A DNA stretch of 7,743 bases from an uncultured Saprospiraceae bacterium (lineage in GTDB: Bacteria; Bacteroidota; Bacteroidia; Chitinophagales; Saprospiraceae): contig CALHKJ010000434.1 in assembly GCA_938033975.1 (NCBI GenBank), forward strand, positions 1-7,743. The letters are read 5' to 3'. This document shows positions 1 to 5,283 of the stretch, one piece after another. The number at the start of each line of letters is the position of its first letter. Position 1 is the stretch's first letter. Both the position numbers and the translations under genes were made by a program. Below the pieces are notes generated by a model. It saw only the letters and a program-made list of their open reading frames with translations, made no database searches and was not told the DNA's origin.

Positions 1-213
1 ATCAAGCTTCCAAAGATTGATGATAAAAGAATGACTTCTGAGCAAGCCGCAGAATTGACCCTTGAGGAAATCAAGAAACTGGTTGAAGAGGAGTTACCAG
101 GATCATTTAAAGAGAAGAAGAAAAAAGCGGCTAAGAAAAAGCCTGCTGCCAAAAAGAATCCTGCAGCAAAGAAAACTGCAGCCAAAAAGGCACCAGCAGC
201 TAAAAAGAAATAA
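1..213 (+). CDS. topA: DNA topoisomerase I, C-terminal end (partial)
   Basis: Only the last 70 codons are visible, and the frame is open from base 1, so the gene begins outside the window. The visible part starts IKLPKIDDKR and continues through AAELTLEEIKKLVEEE. This resembles the end of the repeated C-terminal DNA-binding modules of Bacteroidota type IA topoisomerases, where a K-I/L-P-K strand is followed by an LTLEE helix. After that (about residues 45-70) comes a Lys/Ala/Pro-rich tail with AAKK and PAAKK repeats, like histone H1 or the basic tails known on some bacterial topoisomerases. Such tails are expected to bind DNA non-specifically. Topoisomerase I relaxes negative supercoils behind RNA polymerase. 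The catalytic domains are not in view, so the name rests on the C-terminal module. Another DNA-binding protein with a Lys-rich tail is possible. An intrinsic terminator follows 7 bases after the stop. Confidence 0.72.
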   Translation: MKLPKIDDKRMTSEQAAELTLEEIKKLVEEELPGSFKEKKKKAAKKKPAAKKNPAAKKTAAKKAPAAKKK

Positions 214-220
214 TAAACAG

Positions 221-247
221 AGCCATCCATATTGGATGGCTTTTTTT
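221..247 (+). terminator. Intrinsic terminator after the topA-like gene
   Basis: A perfect 8-bp stem, AGCCATCC at 221-228 and GGATGGCT at 234-241, encloses an ATATT loop. It runs directly into a seven-T tract at 241-247. It lies 7 bases after the topA-like stop codon on the plus strand and should end that transcript before the reductase gene. Confidence 0.93.
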
Positions 248-251
248 GTGC

Positions 252-280
252 TTTGATTCTAAAAATTTCTTTTACTTTTA
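252..280 (+). promoter_or_regulatory. Possible Bacteroidota-type promoter for the reductase gene
   Basis: TTTG at 252-255 could serve as the -33 box. TACTTTTA at 273-280 matches seven of eight positions of the -7 consensus TAnnTTTG. The spacer is 17 bases, at the short end of the range described for Bacteroidota sigma factors. Its position between the upstream terminator and the proposed TTG start at 298 fits a promoter. The region is AT-rich, so a chance match is possible. Confidence 0.4.
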
Positions 281-297
281 GTTACAAAAGAATCCAA

Positions 298-1230
298 TTG
301 GAATTTTACTCAGCCAAACAAATCGATTTTTATTTTGACCACAAGGAGTTTGTGGACTTTCTTCAAGAGTTTTATAAGAAGGATATTTTTACGCCTATAC
401 GTCATCATCATCAACTTGGAGAGGACAGTGATGGCACCATGCTGATTATGCCCAGTTGGAGTACTGGAGATTATATGGGAGTAAAACTGGTAAATGTTTT
501 TCCCGAAAATAGAGAAGTACCAACCATCAATGGTCTATACGTTTTAATGAATAGGAAAACGGGTGAAATGCTAGCTCAATTCGATGGGCTCTCTTTGACT
601 TGCAAAAGAACAGCCTCCGTTTCTGCCTTGGCTGCAAAACTAATCTCTCCTACACGAAGGAAGACTATGCTTATGATTGGAACTGGAAATATGTCAGAAG
701 AGTTGATCAGAGCACACCATCGAATTCAACAATTTAGTTCAATCTATATTTGGGGAAGGAATTATGAAAAAGCAAAAGCTAAAGCAAACTTGCTAAAAAA
801 AGAAGGCTATCCGATTGTCGCTATCGCAGATAAAAATTCTATGATGAAGGCGGCCGATTTGGTCTCTGTAGCCACTTTAAGTGAAAAACCGCTAGTATTT
901 GGAAAAGACCTTCAGCATGATGCATATGTAGACTTGGTAGGTTCGTATAAGCCGACTACTAGAGAAGCAGATGATGAAGTTATACAAGGTGCCAAAATAT
1001 TTGTGGACAACTATGCAGCCTTGGAAGAAAGTGGAGATCTTAAAATTCCTATGGATGATGGTATTATTGGCAGGCAAGATATCCTTGCTGATATCATCGA
1101 ATTAAGTAAAGAAGCCTATGTGCCGAGTGTTACCGAACATGACAAAATTGTATTTAAATCGGTAGGTTTTGCAGCTTCAGATTTGGCTTGCGCCGTATTT
1201 ATTTTGAAACAGTACGGATACAGTGTTTAA
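298..1230 (+). CDS. Ornithine cyclodeaminase/mu-crystallin-family protein (probable delta1-pyrroline-2-carboxylate reductase type)
   Basis: The 310-residue product is an NAD(P)-dependent family member of normal length. Visible family features are the RHHHQ segment (35-39), the MLIMPSW strand (48-54), GVKLVNVFP with the conserved Lys63, and DGLSLTCKRTASVSALAA (96-113) with Arg104. A Rossmann motif MIGTGNMS follows at 126-133, then VDLVGSYKP with Asp212 and the FKSVGFAASDLA segment near the end. VDLVGSYKP followed by READDE looks more like the pyrroline/piperideine-2-carboxylate reductases and related ketimine reductases than true ornithine cyclodeaminases; this is inference. The substrate is not fixed by sequence. 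The frame stays open upstream to a TTG at 232, but that codon lies inside the topA terminator. The TTG at 298 gives MEFYSAKQI, which aligns well with family N-termini. There is no clear Shine-Dalgarno. The gene is monocistronic and convergent with lpxB. Confidence 0.86.
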   Translation: MEFYSAKQIDFYFDHKEFVDFLQEFYKKDIFTPIRHHHQLGEDSDGTMLIMPSWSTGDYMGVKLVNVFPENREVPTINGLYVLMNRKTGEMLAQFDGLSLTCKRTASVSALAAKLISPTRRKTMLMIGTGNMSEELIRAHHRIQQFSSIYIWGRNYEKAKAKANLLKKEGYPIVAIADKNSMMKAADLVSVATLSEKPLVFGKDLQHDAYVDLVGSYKPTTREADDEVIQGAKIFVDNYAALEESGDLKIPMDDGIIGRQDILADIIELSKEAYVPSVTEHDKIVFKSVGFAASDLACAVFILKQYGYSV

Positions 1231-2369
1231 GCAATAACTTGTGCTATTCTCTTTCCAATCTCATCAAATACTTGTTCGCCTTTTAGTATTTCTCTTAAGT
1301 AGTGGTAGGCCGTTTTCATCGCCGCAAAGTTTGCAGGGACAATAAGTTGTTCGATTTCTTTATTGATTCTGCTTGCGTTGAATTCACTTTGAATAAGTTC
1401 AGTCACCACCTGCTTTCCTGCAATAATATTTACCAATGAAATCCAAGGCAATTTGACAACTTGTTTTGCAATGCTATATGATAAGCCTGAAGTTTTATAG
1501 ATCACAATTTGTGGTGTGCCAATGAGTGCCGTTTCTAAAGTAACGGTTCCACTTTTAGTAATAGCAATATCTGCTTTCTTGATGATCTCATGATTGTTGG
1601 TCCCAAAACTTAGATTACTGAATGCTTCTGATTGATATGCTTGAATGTCTGCCAAGGTCAGTCCAGGAGCAATTGCAATTGTAAATTCATCTTGAGGTCT
1701 TGACTTGATGAGCTCCAGAAAAACGGGCATGTGTTTTTCTAATTCTTGTTTTCTACTTCCTGGTAGAATTGCAATTTTCAAATTATTCGAATTGTAAGCT
1801 TGAGATTCTTTAGGAAGAATTTGAGCTTCTAGTGGGTGCCCAAAATATTGTGCTTCGACTCCTAGACCTTTGTAGAATCCTTTCTCAAATGGAAGTATGA
1901 CAAAGAGTTGATCAATGTCTCTTTTAATGGCCTTATATCGATTCTTTTTCCATGCCCATATTTGTGGTGCTACAAAGTATACATTGTGGTAGTTTCTTTC
2001 TTTTGCCCACTTTGCCATTCTTAAATTAAAGCCTGGATAATCTATGAAGATAATTTTGTCGGGATTAAATGCTGTAATATCCTCTTTGCAAAAAGCAAAG
2101 TTCTTTTTAATGGTCCCAATATTTTTCACCACTTCAAGAAATCCCATGAAAGCAGTTTGGCGATAATCCATTGCCTGATTCTTATCCACTGCAAGCATTT
2201 TATCACCACCCCAAAATCGAAATGAAGCTTGTGGATCATTTGCCTTTAAGGCAGACATTAATTGTGCACCATAAATGTCACCTGAAGCCTCTCCTGCAAT
2301 GATGTAATATTTGATAAAATTGGATTTTAAAAATGAGCCATTAGATAAGAGCCATACTTCCAAATCCAT
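1227..2369 (-). CDS. lpxB: Lipid-A-disaccharide synthase
   Basis: This is a GT19-family glycosyltransferase that joins UDP-2,3-diacylglucosamine to lipid X (2,3-diacylglucosamine 1-phosphate) to form the lipid A disaccharide at the inner membrane. Motifs, numbered from the ATG at 2369: GEASGD (26-31), FRFWGGDKM (50-58), FMGFLEVVKN, IDYPGFN (109-115), APQIWAW (134-140), GHPL (177-180), LPGSRKQE (202-209), SGTVTLE (273-279) and LVNIIAGKQVVTELIQ (312-327). The protein is full length at 380 residues from this ATG. The start is uncertain. Relatives begin M-K-Y-Y-x-I-A-G-E, but here that Met position is Ile (ATC at 2313-2315). The ATG at 2369 and a TTG at 2363 are the nearest canonical starts. A GGAG (2371-2374 on the plus strand as CTCC) lies 7 bases before the TTG. 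These starts overlap the upstream membrane-protein gene by about 40 bases; an ATC start would leave an 11-base gap. It is the last gene of the surE cluster, and its stop overlaps the reductase stop. Confidence 0.95.
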   Translation of the reverse strand: MDLEVWLLSNGSFLKSNFIKYYIIAGEASGDIYGAQLMSALKANDPQASFRFWGGDKMLAVDKNQAMDYRQTAFMGFLEVVKNIGTIKKNFAFCKEDITAFNPDKIIFIDYPGFNLRMAKWAKERNYHNVYFVAPQIWAWKKNRYKAIKRDIDQLFVILPFEKGFYKGLGVEAQYFGHPLEAQILPKESQAYNSNNLKIAILPGSRKQELEKHMPVFLELIKSRPQDEFTIAIAPGLTLADIQAYQSEAFSNLSFGTNNHEIIKKADIAITKSGTVTLETALIGTPQIVIYKTSGLSYSIAKQVVKLPWISLVNIIAGKQVVTELIQSEFNASRINKEIEQLIVPANFAAMKTAYHYLREILKGEQVFDEIGKRIAQVIA

Positions 2370-2656
2370 GCTCCAATATAAATAGCCATTGGCAACATAA
2401 ATCCACGAATGGTTTGATCCCATTTCTTATTGCTAAAAATCTGAAGAGGGATAATAGCAGCAACAAGTGAAAATAAATAGGTAGTTCGCTGGCGACGATC
2501 AAAACCTAGTCCATTTCCTACCTCTGCAACAAGGTCCATTTTTGCCAAGATGACAAATACTTGTTCGATTACAAAATAAGCTAGGATAGGGTAGACTGCA
2601 CCGATCAGTATGCCGATCATAATTTTGTTGACTGGATGCTCGTGTCTCATGCTCAT
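2327..2656 (-). CDS. Small conserved-type membrane protein between surE and lpxB
   Basis: The 109-residue protein has no function I can name. Hydrophobicity suggests three membrane segments at about residues 12-38, 60-74 and 84-103. A polar stretch between the first two includes GLGFDRRQRTTY, and a short loop containing SNKKWDQTIRG precedes the third. The N-terminus MSMRHEHPVNK is basic and probably cytosolic. There is no signal peptide. The start overlaps the surE stop as ATGA, and a GGAG sits 5 bases before this ATG, which supports it over the second Met two codons later. Similar small membrane proteins accompany lpxB or surE in other Bacteroidota, as far as I recall. A helper role in lipid A synthesis is only inferred from position. 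Confidence 0.85.
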   Translation of the reverse strand: MSMRHEHPVNKIMIGILIGAVYPILAYFVIEQVFVILAKMDLVAEVGNGLGFDRRQRTTYLFSLVAAIIPLQIFSNKKWDQTIRGFMLPMAIYIGAWIWKYGSYLMAHF

Positions 2657-3429
2657 AGTGACTCCATATATTTTAATTCAGGAATAGCTTCAAATCTAGT
2701 AAGGTCGTACATAGATGGAACGATAGAAACATAGCCTGTATTGAGTGCTCTTACATCTCCTCCATGATTTTCTGGATCACTATCCACAAAGTTTCCGGCC
2801 AACCAATAGTATTTTCCTCCTCTTGGATCAGTTCCTTCTTTATAATCTTCAACCCATCTAGCATTGGCTTGACTACATACTTTGATTCCTTGTATTTCGC
2901 TCATAGGCAAATCAGGTATGTTGACATTCAATAACTTTGCCTCAACCAACTCCTTGTTCAATACTGCTGCAATTATCTTCCTTGCATATTCTTGAGAAGC
3001 AGAAAAGTCAGCCTTCCATGTATGATTCAGTAGAGAAAATCCGATAGAAGGAATCCCTTCGATGCTTGCTTCCATAGCTGCAGACATGGTGCCCGAGTAG
3101 AGAATATTGATACCTGCATTTCCACCATGATTGATTCCTGATAAGCAGAGATCAGGTTTTACATCATTGAGTAATACATTCTTGGCAAGTTTGACACAAT
3201 CCACTGGGGTACCTGTACAAGCATATGATTCAATACCAGAAAATATATCTTGTTTTTTTAACCGAAGAGGATCTACAATTGTGATTGCATGTCCTTGTCC
3301 TGATTGCGGACTATCTGGCGCAACTACCAGAACCTCTCCAAATTCTTTTGCTACTTCTACCAAGGCTGCAATGCCCGGAGCCGTAATCCCATCATCATTA
3401 GTAACTAGTATTTTTTTCCTTTCTGACAT
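2653..3429 (-). CDS. surE: 5'/3'-nucleotidase SurE
   Basis: SurE is a metal-dependent phosphatase that removes phosphate from nucleoside 5'- or 3'-monophosphates, and in some species from short polyphosphate. The 258-residue length is typical. The N-terminal KKILVTNDDGI (5-15) carries the NDDG motif, and Asp12 and Asp13 are the expected metal ligands. VVAPDSPQSGQGHAIT (35-50) supplies Ser43. YACTGTPVDCVK follows at 69-80. DLCLSGINHGGNAG (93-106) supplies Asn100, and YSGTMSAAMEAS (111-122) completes the core. All four expected ligand positions (Asp, Asp, Ser, Asn) are present, so the enzyme should be active. The protein has no signal peptide and should be cytosolic. It is the first gene of the surE, membrane protein, lpxB cluster. 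A TAATTTTG box lies 17 bases before its ATG. Confidence 0.97.
   Translation of the reverse strand: MSERKKILVTNDDGITAPGIAALVEVAKEFGEVLVVAPDSPQSGQGHAITIVDPLRLKKQDIFSGIESYACTGTPVDCVKLAKNVLLNDVKPDLCLSGINHGGNAGINILYSGTMSAAMEASIEGIPSIGFSLLNHTWKADFSASQEYARKIIAAVLNKELVEAKLLNVNIPDLPMSEIQGIKVCSQANARWVEDYKEGTDPRGGKYYWLAGNFVDSDPENHGGDVRALNTGYVSIVPSMYDLTRFEAIPELKYMESL
2662..2665 (-). promoter_or_regulatory. Shine-Dalgarno for the small membrane protein
   Basis: GGAG on the minus strand (CTCC at 2662-2665) lies within the last codons of surE, with 5 bases before the ATG at 2656. It fixes the start of the small membrane protein and suggests translational coupling across the ATGA overlap. Clear Shine-Dalgarno sites are not common in Bacteroidota. 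Confidence 0.6.
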
Positions 3430-3446
3430 GCTTATTATTTAAGTGC

Positions 3447-3454
3447 CAAAATTA
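3447..3454 (-). promoter_or_regulatory. Possible -7 promoter box for the surE cluster
   Basis: TAATTTTG on the minus strand is a perfect match to the Bacteroidota -7 consensus TAnnTTTG. It sits 17 bases before the surE ATG, which would give a short leader of about ten bases. No good TTTG -33 box is seen at the usual spacing; the region upstream is heptad-repeat DNA. The call rests on the -7 box alone. Confidence 0.42.
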
Positions 3455-3461
3455 CACATTT

Positions 3462-3518
3462 ATGATGGATGATTTAGGAAATATGATCTAGGATGTATGA
3501 TCTAGGATTTTAGGATTT
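3462..3518. repeat. Heptad/14-bp tandem repeat block A
   Basis: On the plus strand, three adjacent 14-bp units occupy 3469-3482, 3483-3496 and 3497-3510. Each pairs an ATGATYT-like heptad with an AGGAnnT-like heptad. The second and third units share their first twelve bases. A partial heptad (ATGATGG, 3462-3468) precedes them, and a partial copy (TAGGATTT, 3511-3518) follows. The block is non-coding and lies just upstream of the surE promoter box. Confidence 0.8.
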
Positions 3519-3549
3519 AAATTTTTGATGCATAACTTAAAAGTGAGAT

Positions 3550-3623
3550 GTCAAAAGTCAAAAGTCCAATGTCAAAAATCAGTCATAAGTCTTTCGTCTC
3601 AAGTCTTTCATCTTTAATCCAAG
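3550..3623. repeat. Heptad repeat block B (GTCnnnn units)
   Basis: GTC recurs every seven bases on the plus strand at 3550, 3557, 3564 and 3571. The units are GTCAAAA, GTCAAAA, GTCCAAT and GTCAAAA. A 4-base phase break (ATCA) follows, then the register resumes at 3582, 3589, 3596 and 3603 with GTCATAA, GTCTTTC, GTCTCAA and GTCTTTC. Two weaker units starting ATC follow. The block ends 2 bases before the stop codon of the phosphatase-like gene. Its function is unknown; it does not form an obvious terminator hairpin. Confidence 0.8.
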
Positions 3624-3625
3624 AT

Positions 3626-4063
3626 TTACGCAATAACTTCAATCCCCGCCAAGAGGTGTTCAACTTCTTTTTTGATTAAAGGAAGTGTAGAGAGTGGTGG
3701 CATTTTGAATTCATCGGAATAGTGCCAGTAGATACATTTTTTGACCTGCTCAGGAAATTTTTTTCTCATCATTGTGAGATGTTCTTCCATATTCATGCAG
3801 ATTACCCTGTCACAAGCATCAAAATAGACCTGTTCTAATTGATTGGGTATCATATCATCTTCTTCGATGAGCTGACCCATTTCGCCAAGATAATCTAGAG
3901 CTGGATTGGATTTCTTCAATCGCCTATTATCTAAGTTTATGTCGAAACCAGCAGAAAATGCCTTGGTTTTAATGTTTTTCTCTTGACAAAGCGCATTGAA
4001 ATAAAGGCAAGCAAACTTACTTCTGAATCTATCGTGAGTCCCTATGAATAGTATCTTGTACAT
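3626..4063 (-). CDS. Low-molecular-weight phosphatase-like protein, nucleophilic Cys replaced by Gly
   Basis: The 145-residue product has the layout of low-molecular-weight protein-tyrosine phosphatases and arsenate-reductase relatives. It starts with a beta strand YKILFI, then a P-loop-like segment GTHDRFRS (8-15). FSAG follows at 36-39, then IPNQL (72-76), ACDRVICMNMEEH (83-95), and a C-terminal YWHYSDEF with Asp117 that could stand for the general acid. The family P-loop is C-x5-R-S/T. Here Arg14 and Ser15 are kept, but the Cys position is Gly8 and the usual Asn is Asp11. Gly8 is GGG, two changes from either Cys codon, so a single sequencing error does not explain it. The protein is probably not a classical phosphatase and may instead bind a phosphorylated ligand or partner; that is inference. 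It has no signal peptide and lies 49 bases after the TPR/TonB gene, with a possible promoter of its own. Confidence 0.82.
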   Translation of the reverse strand: MYKILFIGTHDRFRSKFACLYFNALCQEKNIKTKAFSAGFDINLDNRRLKKSNPALDYLGEMGQLIEEDDMIPNQLEQVYFDACDRVICMNMEEHLTMMRKKFPEQVKKCIYWHYSDEFKMPPLSTLPLIKKEVEHLLAGIEVIA

Positions 4064-4068
4064 ATTAA

Positions 4069-4099
4069 CAAAAATACTAATATGTTATCAGACCACCAA
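4069..4099 (-). promoter_or_regulatory. Possible promoter for the phosphatase-like gene
   Basis: On the minus strand, TTG (CAA at 4097-4099) is followed 20 bases later by TATTTTTG (4069-4076), a perfect TAnnTTTG -7 box. Only 5 bases separate the box from the ATG at 4063, so the transcript would be nearly leaderless. The site fills most of the 49-base gap after the TPR/TonB gene. The AT-rich context raises the risk of a chance match. Confidence 0.38.
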
Positions 4100-4112
4100 T
4101 TTTTTAACATTA

Positions 4113-5195
4113 TTACCTTCCAGAGATCTTAAATACGATGGTACCTCTAGTTTCTTCCCATTCAGACTTCTCAAACCAGAATTCTTTAGCCTTTCTGATA
4201 GCCAATGAAATAATACTTTGCGTACTTAATGACGAATTAGAAGCATTAAACTCAGCAGAATCAACTCTTCCACGATCATTGACAACGACATCGATAGAAA
4301 CTGTACCTCCTTCATCAGCCAAGATTAAAATATTTGGTTGTTGAAGCAGTTTTCTGCTACCTAGTCCATTTCGAATTAATAAGGTAAGATCTTCGTCTAC
4401 ATAAATCTCATTTACCGAATTATCGATTGGTTGCGTGGGTTTAGTAATAACAACTTCATCCTCTACCTGCGGCACAGTTTGACTTCCTGTAGTGTTGCCA
4501 GTTGTACTTCCTGTTCCAGGTTTTGTAGGGATTGGCTTGGTTGTAGGTTTTGTAATGGGTCCATCATTAGATGTAGTTGGCACAGGCTTAGTTTGACTAG
4601 GAGTACTAGTTGTGGTTCCACTAGCTGTACCTGCACCAGGTCTTGGACGTGGTCCTGAATTTGGTACATTTGCCACTATATCTTTACAATATTTATTAGC
4701 CTGTAAGCTAGCTTTGTTATAACCCATGCTAGCTGCTTTTTGCCAGTTTCCACATGCATCTTCAAAAGCCTCCATTCCTAAATAACATTCACCTCTCACA
4801 AAAAACAATTCTGGATCACTTGATCCACAAGCCATTAAGGTATTTAGAGAGTTGATAGCTGCTTCATGATTTCCTTGTCTATAATCTGTCATTGCAAGTA
4901 ACTTGGTTGCCTCCATGCTCGCACCCTTCATTTTGATATAATTGATCAGATCTTCTTTCACTCCTCTGTATGAAGCCAACATGTATTTTGCTGAAGCTCT
5001 TTTAACCAATGCATCTTTATAATCTGGTTGCTTTCTGATGACTTCACCAAATTGCTTGATTGCATCTGCGTAACGTTCAGTCTTTAATAAATATTCAGCT
5101 TTTATATATACAAATTCTATCTCGTCTTCAACATCTTGACTAAAACCTGAAAATGCTATTCCTATCAGTAGGCTGGTAATAATATATTTCATCAT
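4113..5195 (-). CDS. Exported TPR protein with TonB-like C-terminal domain
   Basis: The 360-residue protein starts with a Sec signal peptide (MMKYIITSLLIGIAFSGFSQ), with likely cleavage after Gln20. Residues 25-170 are helical repeats of TPR type, for example AEYLLKTERYADAIKQFGEVIRKQP in parts of 33-57 and a later repeat around 127-160. A Thr/Pro/Gly-rich linker with repeated TKP motifs spans about 178-258. The last 80 residues resemble the TonB C-terminal fold: GSRKLLQQP, then GGTVSIDVVVNDRGRVDSAEF (296-316), a helix, and GTIVFKISG at the end. Classical TonB has an N-terminal membrane anchor with an energy-coupling helix and couples ExbBD to outer-membrane receptors. This protein has a cleavable signal instead and no ExbBD genes nearby, so energy transduction is doubtful. 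A periplasmic scaffold is more likely. The start is the first of two adjacent ATG codons. The upstream 88-base gap has a 10-bp direct repeat. Confidence 0.85.
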   Translation of the reverse strand: MMKYIITSLLIGIAFSGFSQDVEDEIEFVYIKAEYLLKTERYADAIKQFGEVIRKQPDYKDALVKRASAKYMLASYRGVKEDLINYIKMKGASMEATKLLAMTDYRQGNHEAAINSLNTLMACGSSDPELFFVRGECYLGMEAFEDACGNWQKAASMGYNKASLQANKYCKDIVANVPNSGPRPRPGAGTASGTTTSTPSQTKPVPTTSNDGPITKPTTKPIPTKPGTGSTTGNTTGSQTVPQVEDEVVITKPTQPIDNSVNEIYVDEDLTLLIRNGLGSRKLLQQPNILILADEGGTVSIDVVVNDRGRVDSAEFNASNSSLSTQSIISLAIRKAKEFWFEKSEWEETRGTIVFKISGR

Positions 5196-5207
5196 AACAT
5201 CTTGTTT

Positions 5208-5246
5208 TTATTTTGACGTGCTTGCGTCGATATTAGTTATTTTGAC
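5208..5246. repeat. 10-bp direct repeat upstream of the TPR/TonB gene
   Basis: TTATTTTGAC (plus strand) occurs at 5208-5217 and again at 5237-5246, 29 bases apart start to start. A small dyad, GACG and CGTC around TGCTTG (5215-5228), begins at the end of the first copy. The nearer copy lies 12 bases before the TPR/TonB start codon. It could be a regulator site, but the element is short and the DNA AT-rich. Confidence 0.45.
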
Positions 5247-5283
5247 AACGTAAAATTGGCATTAAAAATTCGTTAAATAAATA

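Noticed and set aside
62..256. Second plus-strand frame over the topA-like tail
   Set aside because: It is a shifted reading of the Lys-rich tail that runs through the terminator; the in-frame topA-like reading continues from the window edge.
892..1077. Minus-strand open frame inside the reductase gene
   Set aside because: It is antisense to the conserved dinucleotide-binding and C-terminal part of the reductase and has no independent start signals.
3131..3442. Plus-strand open frame of about 100 codons across surE
   Set aside because: It lies antisense to the well-conserved SurE N-terminal half, and its translation has no family-like features; it is a shadow of surE.
3462..3623. CRISPR array in the repeat-rich spacer
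   Set aside because: Units are 7 or 14 bp and contiguous, without unique spacers of about 30 bp, and there are no cas genes nearby.
4082..4110. ATGTTA...TAACAT inverted repeat as a terminator after the TPR/TonB gene
   Set aside because: The 6-bp AT-rich stem has a 17-base loop and no T tract on the minus strand; too weak to call.
4431..4669. Open frames on both strands in the TPR/TonB linker region, rich in Ser/Cys/Thr or Gln/Leu
   Set aside because: They arise from the low-complexity Thr/Pro/Gly-coding stretch read in other frames; composition is artefactual.
3626..5195. Arsenic-resistance or tyrosine-phosphorylation capsule locus suggested by the phosphatase-like gene
   Set aside because: No kinase, Wzx/Wzy, arsenite transporter or ArsR gene is nearby, and the catalytic Cys is absent.
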